In this document: piece by piece, positions 21,521-33,406 of the stretch | Numbering within the stretch: position 1 is the first letter of the stretch | Layout: the number at the start of each line of letters is the position of its first letter | The notes under the pieces: generated by a model | What the model was told of the DNA's origin: nothing | Seen by the model: only the letters and a program-made list of their open reading frames with translations | Databases searched by the model: none | Assembly (NCBI RefSeq): GCF_038502225.1 | Contig: NC_091372.1 | Location: 1,718,534-1,782,533, forward strand | Reading direction: 5' to 3' | Length of the DNA: 64,000 nucleotides | From: Cherax quadricarinatus | Taxonomy: Eukaryota > Arthropoda > Malacostraca > Decapoda > Parastacidae | Program-made: the position numbers and the translations under genes

Positions 21521-21784
21521 CAATTGATCATTTTTTCAATAAAAATGCTGGTCGAAACTCAACTTATTTCTCATCACACGAGAGCAAAAAATATTTATTC
21601 CCCGGAGAGACTGTTGTTCCATGAGATATTATCCACCTAAATATATTTTACGAGGGTAAGACTGTACGATGTTAAATGTACGCCCGACCAATCAGCGGCC
21701 GCCCCTGAGACTCAAGGTTCCAGTAATGTTTCCACTTTGTAAACAAGTCGGACTTTCAATGTGAGTCAGGTCGAGTTTTTTGTT
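21519..21784. other. Unassigned sequence
   Basis: Non-tandem sequence with a GC block (CGACCAATCAGCGGCCGCCC). No ORF or element was recognised. Confidence 0.4.
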
Positions 21785-22832
21785 GTTTTTAACGTAATTC
21801 GTAAATGTTAGTCAACAAGACAGGTGTTTTTTTTTCTTTACGTCGTGATTCGTAACTTTAATGGACAGAGTGACTTACGTTATAATTCGTAACTCTAATA
21901 AATAAAACGTTAAATATCACAATTCGTAACTTCAGTGAACATAACGAGTGTTTAACGTCACAATTCGTAACTTCAATGAACATAACGAGTGTTTAACGTC
22001 ACAATTCGTAACTTCAGTGAACATAACGAGTGTTTAACGTCACAATTCGTAACTTCAGTGAACATAACGAGTGTTTAACGTCACAATTCGTAACTTCAGT
22101 GAACATAACGAGTGTTTAACGTCACAATTCGTAACTTCAATGAACATAACGAGTGTTTAACGTCACAATTCGTAACTTCAGTGAACATAACGAGTGTTTA
22201 ACGTCACAATTCGTAACTTCAGTGAACATAACGAGTGTTTAACGTCACAATTCGTAACTTCAGTGAACATAACGAGTGTTTAACGTCACAATTCGTAACT
22301 TCAGTGAACATAACGAGTGTTTAACGTCACAATTCGTAACTTCAGTGAACATAACGAGTGTTTAACGTCACAATTCGTAACTTCAGTGAACATAACGAGT
22401 GTTTAACGTCACAATTCGTAACTTCAGAGAACATAACGAGTGTTTAACGTCACAATTCGTAACTTCAGTGAACATAACGAGTGTTTAACGTCACAATTCG
22501 TAACTTCAATGAACATAACGAGTGTTTAACGTCACAATTCGTAACTTCAGTGAACATAACGAGTGTTTAACGTCACAATTCGTAACTTCAGTGAACATAA
22601 CGAGTGTTTAACGTCACAATTCGTAACTTCAGAGAACATAACGAGTGTTTAACGTCACAATTCGTAACTTCAGTGAACATAACGAGTGTTTAACGTCACA
22701 ATTCGTAACTTCAGTGAACATAACGAGTGTTTAACGTCACAATTCGTAACTTCAGTGAACATAACGAGTGTTTAACGTCACAATTCGTAACTTCAGTGAA
22801 CATAACGAGTATTTAACGTCACAATTCGTAAC
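21785..22832. repeat. 41-bp satellite array with decayed left edge
   Basis: About 22 homogeneous 41-bp units (AACGTCACAATTCGTAACTT plus CAGTGAACATAACGAGTGTTT) from 21920. Left of that, 21785-21919 holds three or four diverged units (GTAATTCGTAA, GTGATTCGTAAC, TATAATTCGTAAC). Variant CAATG units are spaced 164 and 369 bp and CAGAG units 205 bp, all multiples of 41. Confidence 0.95.
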
Positions 22833-23043
22833 AGCAGCTCCAGTAACGTGAGTACCGTTCTTCATTAACCATTTATTAGCTAAGGTTATATTTAGATTAG
22901 GTTAATTTAGGCCAGGTTGACTTCTTAATACCCACACACTACTTCCCCTTTTCCTTAATTACTAACTAATTAATTACTAATTGCTAATTAGCTACTGTAA
23001 TGGAGCTAAGAAGCCTCCCCCACTTACTGTGTTACACTATATA
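22833..23043. other. AT-rich unassigned spacer
   Basis: About 210 bp between two satellites, with TTAATTACTAATTGCTAATT-like blocks. No gene. Confidence 0.5.
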
Positions 23044-23860
23044 CACGTCAGAAACACGTTTATAGATGTTAGAAACATGTTTTTAATGTCAGAAACGTGT
23101 TTATAGATGCCAGAAACATGCTTTTAATGTCAGAAACATGTTTATAGATGTCAGAAACATTATAGATGCCAGAAACATGTTTATAGATGCCAGAAACATA
23201 TTTATAGATGCCAGAAAAATGTTTATAGATGCCAGAAACATATTTATAGATGCCAGAAAAATGTTTATAGATGCCAGAAACATGTTTATAGATGCCAGAA
23301 ACATGTTTATAGATGCCAGAAACATGTTTATAGATGTCAGAAACATGTTTTTAATGTCAGAAACGTTTATAAATGTCAGAAACAGGTTTACAATGTTAGA
23401 AACATGTTTGTAATTTCAGAAACATGTTTTTAATGTCAAAAACATGTTTATAGATGCCAGCAACATGTGTATAGATGTCAGAAACATGTTCATAGATGTC
23501 AGAAACACGTTTATAGATGTCAGAAACACGTTTATATATGTCTAACATTATTATAGATGTCAGAAACATTATTATAGATGTCAGAAACATTAAAGATGTC
23601 AAACATTGTTATGGATGCCAGAAACATTATTATAGATGTCAGAAACATATTTATAGATATTAGAGACATGTATATAGATGCCAGAAACATTATAGATGCC
23701 AAAAACATATTTATAGATGCGAGAAACATGTTTCTAGATGCCAGAAACATTATTATAGATGTCAGAAACATTATTATAGATGCCAAAAACATATTTATAG
23801 ATGCCAGAAAAATATTTATAGTTGCCGGAAACACCTTTATAGATGCTGGAAGTGAATACA
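23044..23860. repeat. 21-bp satellite array (about 38 copies)
   Basis: Units of CAGAAACATGTTTATAGATG plus C/T, with GCC or GTC at the junction. The seven-codon period produces false frames on both strands. Units become variable toward 23860, and a few relics follow at 24177-24235 beyond a retroposon insertion. Confidence 0.93.
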
Positions 23861-23874
23861 TAGATTCCAACAAT

Positions 23875-24176
23875 TTTATTAATTTTTTTTTTCGCCGGTA
23901 TTCTCCCGGTCCGGGTCTTTTCCAAGTAGTGGTGACCCGGCCTTGGCTCCCTATCTGGGGAGTATCTCGAGACCTAAGTCTACCATGGGAGGAGGTAGAA
24001 CTACCCCCTCATCTTTGGGACCAACTGTCCCCAGGCCTAGCCACATTCCCCGCCCTCACGGGGCTCGTAGGGAGAAACTAGGCCTCTGGTCTGCCATCTA
24101 CCCCGCCTCAAAGGGGCTCGTGGGGATGGCAGTCTTATGAGCTGCAGGTGGTAACAAGCTCACGCCTCTTTTAAAT
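23875..24176 (-). mobile_element. Poly(A)-tailed retroposon inserted in the 21-bp satellite
   Basis: A GC-rich 300-bp block in an AT-rich satellite. On the minus strand it ends AGACCCGGACCGGGAGAATA, CCGGCG and a poly(A) of about 11. The 21-bp units resume after 24176 (GACAGAAACAG). Duplicated GGGGCTCG blocks at 24058 and 24112 are visible. No RT is encoded; it could be a SINE or the tail of a Jockey-like LINE. Confidence 0.65.
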
Positions 24177-24284
24177 GACAGAAACAGATACTGTATGGAT
24201 GCCGGAAACTTATTAATATTAGCCAGAAATATAAATGCTATTGACCACTACTGACTTCTACTACTACTGTTATTACTACTACTG

Positions 24285-24483
24285 GTTTAGAAAGACACGT
24301 AAGCAAACACTATAACATATTTAATAGAAAACGTTTCGGTCCTGGGACCTTGATCACTTCTAACGTACAGAGGTAGAAAGATCAAGGTCCCAGGACCGAA
24401 ACGTTTTCTAATAAATATGTTATAGTGTTTGCTTACGTGTCTTTCTAAACCAACTTGTCGGTATTTATTACCAAGGTTTATAC
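24285..24483. mobile_element. Foldback element C (about 200 bp)
   Basis: Arms from TTTAGAAAGACACGTAAGCA (left) to its complement ending at about 24448, with centre near 24367. The right end carries AACTTGTCGGTATT and GGTTTATACCAT, the reverse complement of the ATGGTATA...ATACCGACA signature. It is embedded in the ACT microsatellite with ATTACTACTACT on both sides. Confidence 0.72.
24325..24362 (-). ncRNA. Hammerhead-ribozyme-like motif, foldback C
   Basis: On the minus strand: stem I strand TAGAA, core GTGATCA, an extra A, stem II GGTCC/GGACC with loop CA, GAAA, C, GTT, then TTCTA, which pairs with TAGAA over all five positions. Core positions 3 and 8 are G and C, the opposite of the usual C and G, so the pair is kept. 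The plus-strand arm (24373-24406) has lost one base in the core (AGATCAA). Confidence 0.5.
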
Positions 24484-24895
24484 CATTACTACTACTACTA
24501 CTGTTATTACTACTACTACTACTGTTATTACTACTACTACTACTGTTATTACTACTACTACTACTGTTATTACTACTACTACTACTGTTATTACTACTAC
24601 TACTACTGTTATTACTACTACTACTACTGTTATTACTACTACTACTACTGTTATTACTACTACTACTACTGTTATTACTACTACTACTGTTATTACTACT
24701 ACTACTACTGTTATTACTACTACTACTACTGTTATTCTACTACTGTTATTACTACTACTACTACTGTTATTACTACTAGTACTACTGTTATTCTACTACT
24801 ACTGTTATTACTACTACTACTACTGTTATTACTACTACTATTACTATCGTTACTGCTGCTACATTATTATTTCTACTGCTATTACTACTACTACT

Positions 24896-25145
24896 GCATA
24901 CACTAATACATCCCACAAGCAAGCCAAGTGTTGTATCGACAAGTGTCTACGACAGAATAGTAACTATTGACAAAAAATAGAACCATAATAAGGTAGTGAA
25001 TCCTAAGAGAACATCTTGATACTTTTCAGAATAAGCTAAAGATGATTATGAAATCTATACATATTTATAGATGATCGAAACAAAATATAGATGCAAGAAA
25101 TGCTTATAGATCTTGAAATTGATATATGTCAGGACCATCAGTACA
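24896..25145. other. Unassigned AT-rich sequence
   Basis: About 250 bp. A few decayed relatives of the 21-bp unit (TATTTATAGATG, ATATAGATGC) occur around 25058-25100. No gene. Confidence 0.5.
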
Positions 25146-25440
25146 ATTAATGGGGTTTAAAGCCTATCTACTACACGAGGGTCGTTAAGGCTGCAGAGTT
25201 AATGGGGTTTAAAGCCTATCTACTACACGAGGATCGTTGAGGCTGCATTAGTGGGGTTTAAAGCCTATCTACTACACGAGGATCGTTGAGGCTGCATTAG
25301 TGGGGTTTAAAGCCTATCTACTACACGAGGATCATTGAGGCTGCATTAGTGGGGTTTAAAGCCTATCTACTACACGAGGATCGTTGAGGCTGCATTAGTG
25401 GGGTTTAAAGCCTATCTACTACACGAGGGTCGTTAAAACT
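25146..25440. repeat. 49-bp satellite array (6 copies)
   Basis: Units around GGGGTTTAAAGCCTATCTAC, start spacing 49 bp after a first interval of 53. A single related unit is at 6925-6962. Confidence 0.93.
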
Positions 25441-25911
25441 GCATGTCACGTGTTCATCAGTCAAGAATATTTAACAATGAGCGTCACAATAAGCTATTTA
25501 TATATTATAAACGGATTTAATATTGTGTTAAACGTAGAGACAACTTCTGCAGATTAAACACAAATTCAATTCCGGTTAATAGAGACATAAGCGCAGCCTT
25601 GAACAACACACACACAAGGGTGAAATTCCGAGTAATTGAGACAGAGACGTAAACCCAATTGATAGCAGCACAGCTTAGCCAGACAGAGCATAACCCCGAT
25701 AAATGATACAAGTATATATTTATATCCGGATATAAGGACATAAAGATGTAGGTATACTAGACACAGGTTTTGGGATGTATTATAGGTGATATTACAGGGG
25801 TTCTTAGAGTGTAAGAGGGACACAAGTGCTTCAGCTGACCTAGGAATCACTGTTTATTATTGTGGGAAGGTATGTTCCCTTTAAGCTCGGAGCTTGCTGT
25901 CCCCGAGAGTG
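25441..25911. repeat. Unassigned sequence with an interspersed repeat shared with 35836-36000
   Basis: The part at 25567-25720 (TTCCGGTTAATAGAGACATA, AGGGTGAAATTCCGAG, GACAGAGCATAACCC) has the same ordered blocks as 35848-35990 (TTCCGGTTAATAGGGACGTA, AGGGTGAAAATC, GAGTATAACCCAG). Class unknown. No gene is supported in the interval. Confidence 0.6.
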
Positions 25912-28900
25912 CTTCAACGTTCAGTGTTTCAACGTTCAGTGTTTCAACGTTTAGTGTGTTTCAACGTTCAGTGTTTCAACGTTCAGTGTTTCAACGTTCA
26001 GTGTTTCAACGTTCAGTGTTTCAACGTTTAGTGTGTTTCAACGTTCAGTGTTTCAACGTTTAGTGTTTCAACGTTCAGTGTTTCAACGTTTAGTGTGTTT
26101 CAACGTTCAGTGTTTCAACGTTCAGTGTTTCAACGTTCAGTGTTTCAACGTTCAGTGTTTCAACGTTCAGTGTTTCAACGTTCAGTGTGTTTCAACGTTC
26201 AGTGTTTCAACGTTCAGTGTTTCAACGTTCAGTGTTTCAACGTTCAGTGTTTCAACGTTTAGTGTGTTTCAACGTTCAGTGTTTCAAAGTTCAGTGTGCG
26301 TTTCAACGTTCAGTGTTTCAACGTTTAGTGTGTTTCAATGTTCAGTGTTTCACAGTTCAGTGTTATTTCAACGTTCAGTGTTGTTTGAACGTTCAGTGTT
26401 GTTGTTTCAACGTTCAGTGTTGTTGTTTGAACGTTCAGTGTTGTTGTTTCAACGTTCAGTGTTGTTGTTTGAACGTTCAGTGTTGTTGTTTCAACGTTCA
26501 GTGTTGTTGTTTCAACGTTCAGTGTTGTTGTTTCAACGTTCAGTGTTGTTGTTTCAACGTTCAGTGTTGTTGTTTCAACGTTCAGTGTTGTTGTTTCAAC
26601 GTTCAGTGTTGTTGTTTGAACGTTCAGTGTTGTTGTTTCAACGTTCAGTGTTGTTTAAACGTTCAGTGTTGTTGTTTGAACGTTCAGTGTTGTTGTTTCA
26701 ACGTTCAGTGTTGTTTAAACGTTCAGTGTTGTTGTTTGAACGTTCAGTGTTGTTGTTTGAACGTTCAGTGTTGTTGTTTGAACGTTCAGTGTTGTTGTTT
26801 GAACGTTCAGTGTTGTTTGAACGTTCAGTGTTGTTGTTTGAACGTTCAGTGTTGTTTGAACGTTCAGTGTTGTTGTTTGAACGTTCAGTGTTGTTGTTTG
26901 AACGTTCAGTGTTGTTTCAACGTTCAGTGTTGTTGTTTCAACGTTCAGTGTTGTTGTTTCAACGTTCAGTGTTGTTGTTTCAACGTTCAGTGTTGTTGTT
27001 TGAACGTTCAGTGTTGTTTGAACGTTCAGTGTTGTTGTTTGAACGTTCAGTGTTGTTGTTTGAACGTTCAGTGTTGTTTGAACGTTCAGTGTTGTTGTTT
27101 CAACGTTCAGTGTTGTTGTTTCAACGTTCAGTGTTGTTGTTTCAACGTTCAGTGTTGTTGTTTCAACGTTCAGTGTTGTTGTTTGAACGTTCAGTGTTGT
27201 TGTTTCAACGTTCAGTGTTGTTGTTTCAACGTTCAGTGTTGTTGTTTGAACGTTCAGTGTTGTTTGAACGTTCAGTGTTGTTTGAACGTTCAGTGTTGTT
27301 GTTTCAACGTTCAGTGTTGTTGTTTCAACGTTCAGTGTTGTTGTTTCAACGTTCAGTGTTGTTGTTTCAACGTTCAGTGTTGTTGTTTGAACGTTCAGTG
27401 TTGTTGTTTCAACGTTCAGTGTTGTTGTTTCAACGTTCAGTGTTGTTGTTTGAACGTTCAGTGTTGTTTGAACGTTCAGTGTTGTTGTTTGAACGTTCAG
27501 TGTTGTTGTTTGAACGTTCAGTGTTGTTTGAACGTTCAGTGTTGTTGTTTCAACGTTCAGTGTTGTTGTTTCAACGTTCAGTGTTGTTGTTTCAACGTTC
27601 AGTGTTGTTTCAACGTTCAGTGTTGTTGTTTCAACGTTCAGTGTTGTTGTTTCAACGTTCAGTGTTGTTGTTTGAACGTTCAGTGTTGTTGTTTGAACGT
27701 TCAGTGTTGTTGTTTGAACGTTCAGTGTTGTTTGAACGTTCAGTGTTGTTGTTTCAACGTTCAGTGTTGTTGTTTCAACGTTCAGTGTTGTTGTTTCAAC
27801 GTTCAGTGTTGTTGTTTCAACGTTCAGTGTTGTTGTTTGAACGTTCAGTGTTGTTGTTTCAACGTTCAGTGTTGTTGTTTCAACGTTCAGTGTTGTTGTT
27901 TGAACGTTCAGTGTTGTTTGAACTTTCAGTGTTGTTGTTTGAACGTTCAGTGTTGTTGTTTGAACGTTCAGTGTTGTTTGAACGTTCAGTGTTGTTGTTT
28001 CAACGTTCAGTGTTGTTGTTTCAACGTTCAGTGTTGTTGTTTCAACGTTCAGTGTTGTTTCAACGTTCAGTGTTGTTGTTTCAACGTTCAGTGTTGTTGT
28101 TTCAACGTTCAGTGTTGTTGTTTGAACGTTCAGTGTTGTTGTTTGAACGTTCAGTGTTGTTGTTTGAACGTTCAGTGTTGTTGTTTGAACGTTCAGTGTT
28201 GTTGTTTGAACGTTCAGTGTTGTTGTTTCAACGTTCAGTGTTGTTGTTTCAACGTTCAGTGTTGTTGTTTGAACGTTCAGTGTTGTTTGAACGTTCAGTG
28301 TTGTTGTTTGAACGTTCAGTGTTGTTGTTTCAACGTTCAGTGTTGTTGTTTGAACGTTCAGTGTTGTTGTTTGAACGTTCAGTGTTGTTGTTTCAACGTT
28401 CAGTGTTGTTATTTCAACGTTCAGTGTTGTTGTTTGAACGTTCAGTGTTGTTGTTTGAATGTTCAGTGTTGTTGTTTGAACGTTCAGTGTTGTTGTTTGA
28501 ACGTTCAGTGTTGTTGTTTCAACGTTCAGTGTTGTTGTTTGAACGTTCAGTGTTGTTGTTTGAACGTTCAGTGTTGTTGTTTCAACGTTCAGTGTTGTTA
28601 TTTCAACGTTCAGTGTTGTTGTTTGAACGTTCAGTGTTGTTGTTTGAATGTTCAGTGTTGTTTCAATGTTCAGTGTTGTTGTTTGAACGTTCAGTGTTGT
28701 TTGAACGTTCAGTGTTGTTGTTTGAATGTTCAGTGTTGTTTCAATGTTCAGTGTTGTTGTTTGAACGTTCAGTGTTGTTGTTTAAACGTTCAGTGTTGTT
28801 GTTTGAACGTTCAGTGTTGTTGTTTCAACGTTCAGTGTTGTTGTTTGAACGTTCAGTGTTGTTGTTTCAACGTTCAGTGTTGTTGTTTCAACGTTCAGTG

Positions 28901-31900
28901 TTGTTGTTTCAACGTTCAGTGTTGTTGTTTGAACGTTCAGTGTTGTTGTTTGAATGTTCAGTGTTGTTTCAATGTTCAGTGTTGTTGTTTGAACGTTCAG
29001 TGTTGTTGTTTGAACGTTCAGTGTTGTTGTTTCAACGTTCAGTGTTGTTGTTTGAACGTTCAGGGTTGTTTGAACGTTCAGTGTTGTTGTTTGAACGTTC
29101 AGTGTTGTTGTTTGAACGTTCAGTGTTGTTGTTTGAACGTTCAGTGTTGTTGTTTCAACGTTCAGTGTTGTTGTTTGAACGTTCAGTGTTGTTTGAACGT
29201 TCAGTGTTGTTGTTTGAACGTTCAGTGTTGTTGTTTCAACGTTCAGTGTTGTTGTTTGAACGTTCAGTGTTGTTGTTTCAACGTTCAGTGTTGTTGTTTC
29301 AACGTTCAGTGTTGTTGTTTGAACGTTCAGTGTTGTTGTTTCAACGTTCAGTGTTGTTGTTTGAACGTTCAGTGTTGTTGTTTGAACGTTCAGTGTTGTT
29401 GTTTGAACGTTCAGTGTTGTTGTTTGAACGTTCAGTGTTGTTGTTTAAACGTTCAGTGTTGTTTGAACGTTCAGTGTTGTTGTTTCAACGTTCAGTGTTG
29501 TTGTTTGAACGTTCAGTGTTGTTGTTTGAACGTTCAGTGTTGTTGTTTGAACGTTCAGTGTTGTTGTTTAAACGTTCAGTGTTGTTTGAACGTTCAGTGT
29601 TGTTGTTTCAACGTTCAGTGTTGTTGTTTGAACGTTCAGTGTTGTTGTTTCAACGTTCAGTGTTGTTGTTTGAACGTTCAGTGTTGTTGTTTGAATGTTC
29701 AGTGTTGTTTCAATGTTCAGTGTTGTTGTTTGAACGTTCAGTGTTGTTGTTTGAACGTTCAGTGTTGTTGTTTCAACGTTCAGTGTTGTTGTTTGAACGT
29801 TCAGTGTTGTTTGAACGTTCAGTGTTGTTGTTTGAACGTTCAGTGTTGTTGTTTGAACGTTCAGTGTTGTTGTTTGAACGTTCAGTGTTGTTGTTTCAAC
29901 GTTCAGTGTTGTTGTTTGAACGTTCAGTGTTGTTTGAACGTTCAGTGTTGTTGTTTCAACGTTCAGTGTTGTTGTTTCAACGTTCAGTGTTGTTGTTTGA
30001 ACGTTCAGTGTTGTTGTTTCAACGTTCAGTGTTGTTGTTTCAACGTTCAGTGTTGTTGTTTGAACGTTCAGTGTTGTTGTTTGAACGTTCAGTGTTGTTG
30101 TTTGAACGTTCAGTGTTGTTGTTTGAACGTTCAGTGTTGTTGTTTGAACGTTCAGTGTTGTTGTTTGAACGTTCAGTGTTGTTGTTTAAACGTTCAGTGT
30201 TGTTTGAACGTTCAGTGTTGTTGTTTCAACGTTCAGTGTTGTTGTTTGAACGTTCAGTGTTGTTGTTTCAACGTTCAGTGTTGTTGTTTGAACGTTCAGT
30301 GTTGTTGTTTCAACGTTCAGTGTTGTTTGAACGTTCAGTGTTGTTGTTTGAACGTTCAGTGTTGTTGTTTGAACGTTCAGTGTTGTTGTTTGAACGTTCA
30401 GTGTTGTTGTTTCAACGTTCAGTGTTGTTGTTTGAACGTTCAGTGTTGTTGTTTCAACGTTCAGTGTTGTTTGAACGTTCAGTTTTGTTGTTTGAACGTT
30501 CAGTGTTGTTGTTTGAACGTTCAGTGTTGTTGTTTAAACGTTCAGTGTTGTTTGAACGTTCAGTGTTGTTGTTTCAACGTTCAGTGTTGTTGTTTGAACG
30601 TTCAGTGTTGTTGTTTCAACGTTCAGTGTTGTTGTTTGAACGTTCAGTGTTGTTGTTTCAACGTTCAGTGTTGTTGTTTGAACGTTCAGTGTTGTTGTTT
30701 AAACGTTCAGTGTTGTTTGAACGTTCAGTGTTGTTGTTTCAACGTTCAGTGTTGTTGTTTGAACGTTCAGTGTTGTTGTTTCAACGTTCAGTGTTGTTGT
30801 TTGAACGTTCAGTGTTGTTGTTTCAACGTTCAGTGTTGTTGTTTCAACGTTCAGTGTCGTTTAAACGTTCAGTGTTGTTGTTTGAACGTTCGGTGTTGTT
30901 TCAACGTTCAGTGTTGTTGTTTGAACGTTCAGTGTTGTTGTTTGAACGTTCAGTGTTGTTTCAACGTTCAGTGTTGTTGTTTGAACGTTCAGTGTTGTTG
31001 TTTGAACGTTCAGTGTTGTTTCAACGTTCAGTGTTGTTGTTTGAACGTTCAGTGTTGTTGTTTGAACGTCCAGTGTTGTTTCAACGTTCAGTGTTGTTGT
31101 TTGAACGTTCAGTGTTGTTGTTTCAACGTTCAGTGTTGTTGTTTGAACGTTCAGTGTTGTTGTTTGAACGTTCAGTGTTGTTGTTTGAACGTTCAGTGTT
31201 GTTGTTTGAACGTTCAGTGTTGTTTCAACGTTCAGTGTTGTTGTTTGAACGTTCAGTGTTGTTGTTTGAACGTTCAGTGTTGTTTCAACGTTCAGTGTTG
31301 TTGTTTGAACGTTCAGTGTTGTTGTTTGAACGTTCAGTGTTGTTTCAACGTTCAGTGTTGTTGTTTGAACGTCCAGTGTTGTTGTTTGAACGTTCAGTGT
31401 TGTTTCAACGTTCAGTGTTGTTGTTTGAACGTTCAGTGTTGTTGTTTCAACGTTCAGTGTTGTTGTTTGAACGTTCAGTGTTGTTGTTTGAACGTTCAGT
31501 GTTGTTGTTTGAACGTTCAGTGTTGTTTCAACGTTCAGTGTTGTTGTTTGAACGTTCAGTGTTGTTGTTTGAACGTTCAGTGTTGTTGTTTGAACGTTCA
31601 GTGTTGTTTCAACGTTCAGTGTTGTTGTTTGAACGTTCAGTGTTGTTGTTTGAACGTTCAGTGTTGTTTCAACGTTCAGTGTTGTTGTTTGAACGTTCAG
31701 TGTTGTTGTTTGAACGTTCAGTGTTGTTTCAACGTTCAGTGTTGTTGTTTGAACGTCCAGTGTTGTTGATTGAACGTTCAGTGTTGTTTCAACGTTCAGT
31801 GTTGTTGTTTGAACGTTCAGTGTTGTTGTTTGAACGTTCAGTGTTGTTGTTTGAACGTTCAGTGTTGTTTCAACGTTCAGTGTTGTTGTTTGAACGTTCA

Positions 31901-32294
31901 GTGTTGTTGTTTCAACGTTCAGTGTTGTTGTTTGAACGTTCAGTGTTGTTGTTTCAACGTTCAGTGTTGTTGTTTGAACGTTCAGTGTTGTTGTTTGAAC
32001 GTCCAGTGTTGTTTCAACGTTCAGTGTTGTTGTTTGAACGTTCAGTGTTGTTGTTTGAACGTTCAGTGTTGTTGTTTGAACGTTCAGTGTTGTTTCAACG
32101 TTCAGTGTTGTTGTTTGAACGTTCAGTGTTGTTGTTTCAACGTTCAGTGTTGTTGTTTGAACGTTCAGTGTTGTTGTTTCAACGTTCAGTGTTGTTGTTT
32201 GAACGTTCAGTGTTGTTGTTTCAACGTTCAGTGTTGTTGTTTGTACGTTCAGTGTTGTTGTTTCAACGTTCAGTGTTGTTGTTTGAACGTTCAG
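25912..32294. repeat. 6.4-kb satellite of 15-, 18- and 21-bp units with the core AACGTTCAGTGTT
   Basis: To about 26380 the unit is 15 bp (GTTTCAACGTTCAGT). Thereafter 18-bp (GTTGTTT...) and 21-bp (GTTGTTGTTT...) units alternate. C/G variation gives TCAACGTTCA or the perfect palindrome TGAACGTTCA. All unit lengths are multiples of three, so a 2185-codon frame with no stops results; its LLFERSV/LLFQRSV peptide is repeat-driven. Higher-order patterns are visible: a block of about 450 bp starting at 27061, 27511 and 27961, and a 60-bp (18+21+21) pattern from about 30900. Confidence 0.95.
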
Positions 32295-32331
32295 AGTTTC
32301 AAATCTGTTACATAAGTGTCACCTGTTTACC

Positions 32332-32332
32332 A

Positions 32333-32412
<80 letters not shown>
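32332..32412. repeat. (TA)n then (TG)n microsatellite
   Basis: TA at 32332-32377 followed by TG at 32378-32412; it abuts the left end of the MITE-like element. Confidence 0.97.
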
Positions 32413-32416
<4 letters not shown>

Positions 32417-32427
32417 CATGTAAGTAC

Positions 32428-32800
32428 GTCGTGCCGAATAGGTAAAAATTGGTCGATTAGCAAGAACTCATTTAAAATTAAGTCCGTTCTAAAATTTTCT
32501 CTTATGAGTTTAAAGATATATATTTTTTTCATTTATGTTAATGTAAAAATTATAATTTTGTACCAGAAGAACCTTAGAAAACTTACCTGACCTTATTATA
32601 AAAAGCGCAATTTAATTTAGTCTATTCCAGCTAAATATATTTTAGATAAGTTTACAGTAATTTAATAATAAACAAACACAATGAAATATTTTTTTTCATT
32701 AGCTTCAGAATGATTTTTGCGAAATTATTGCTTACACAAATTTTTGCTTGCCTTATTCGGCAAGAAGGGTGTGGTTATTTAAGCCAAAATTTACCTATTC

Positions 32801-32803
<3 letters not shown>
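32428..32803. mobile_element. MITE-like element with imperfect terminal inverted repeats
   Basis: The left end TGCCGAATAGGTAAAAATTG (from 32432) and the right end read in reverse TGTCGAATAGGTAAATTTTG (from 32803) match at about 18 of 21 positions. The interior is AT-rich and non-coding, with a second inverted block GCCTTATTCGGCAAG near 32751. Microsatellites lie at both ends, so a target-site duplication cannot be seen. Superfamily unknown. Confidence 0.6.

Positions 32804-32884
<81 letters not shown>
32803..32884. repeat. (AC)n microsatellite
   Basis: About 80 bp of AC joining the MITE-like end to a CR1-like LINE fragment. Confidence 0.98.
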
Positions 32885-32888
<4 letters not shown>

Positions 32889-33398
32889 GCAGCACCAGTT
32901 TGGAATCCACACCTAGTCAAGCACGTCAAGAAATTAGAGAAAGTGCAAAGGTTTGCAACAAGACTAGTCCCAGAGCTACGGGGATTGTCCTACGAAGAAA
33001 GGTTGAGGGAAATCGGCCTGACGACACTGGAGGCCAGGAGGGTCAGGGGAGACATGATAACGACATATAAAATACTGCGCGGAATAGACGAGGTGGACAA
33101 AGACGGGATGTTCCAGAGATGGGACACAGACACAAGAGGTCACAATTGGAAGTTGAAGACTCAGATGAATCAAAGGGATGTTAGGAAGTATTTCTTCAGT
33201 CATAGAGTAGTCAGGCCATGGAATAGCCTAGAAAGTGATGTGGTGGAGGCAGGAACCATACATAGTTTTAAGGCGAGGTATGATAGAGCTCATGGGGCAG
33301 GGAGAGAGAGGACCTAGTAGCAATCAGCGAAGAGGCGGGGCCAGGAGCTGTGACTCGACCCCTGCAACCACAAGTAGGTGAGTACAAGTAGGTGAGTA
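32885..33398 (+). pseudogene. CR1-like LINE 3' end, copy 3
   Basis: An open C-terminal stretch ending at a stop at 33315-33317: AAPVWNPHLVKHVKKLEKVQ, LREIGLTTLEARRVRGDM, YKILRGIDEVDKDGMFQR, VRKYFFSHRVVRPWNSLES. The 3' UTR block GGCGGGGCCAGGAGC and AGGTGAGTAC(AC) follow. Nearly identical to copy 2 (19785-20265) but without its stops, so it is the best-preserved 3' end here. Sharply 5'-truncated at an AC microsatellite. Confidence 0.88.
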
Positions 33399-33406
33399 CA
33401 CACACA

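Larger units (their letters stand above)
24246..24895. repeat. (ACT)n / 18-bp GTTATTACTACTACTACT array
   Basis: Trinucleotide repeat with a regular GTTATT interruption giving an 18-bp period, at 24246-24284 and 24484-24895. Foldback C is inserted in it. Confidence 0.93.

Noticed and set aside
26033..32590. 2185-codon open frame (LLFERSV/LLFQRSV repeats) as a giant repeat protein
   Set aside because: The DNA is a 15/18/21-bp satellite. Two frames of the same strand are open for thousands of bases, the frame runs on into TA and TG microsatellite, and no non-repeat domain or start context is seen.
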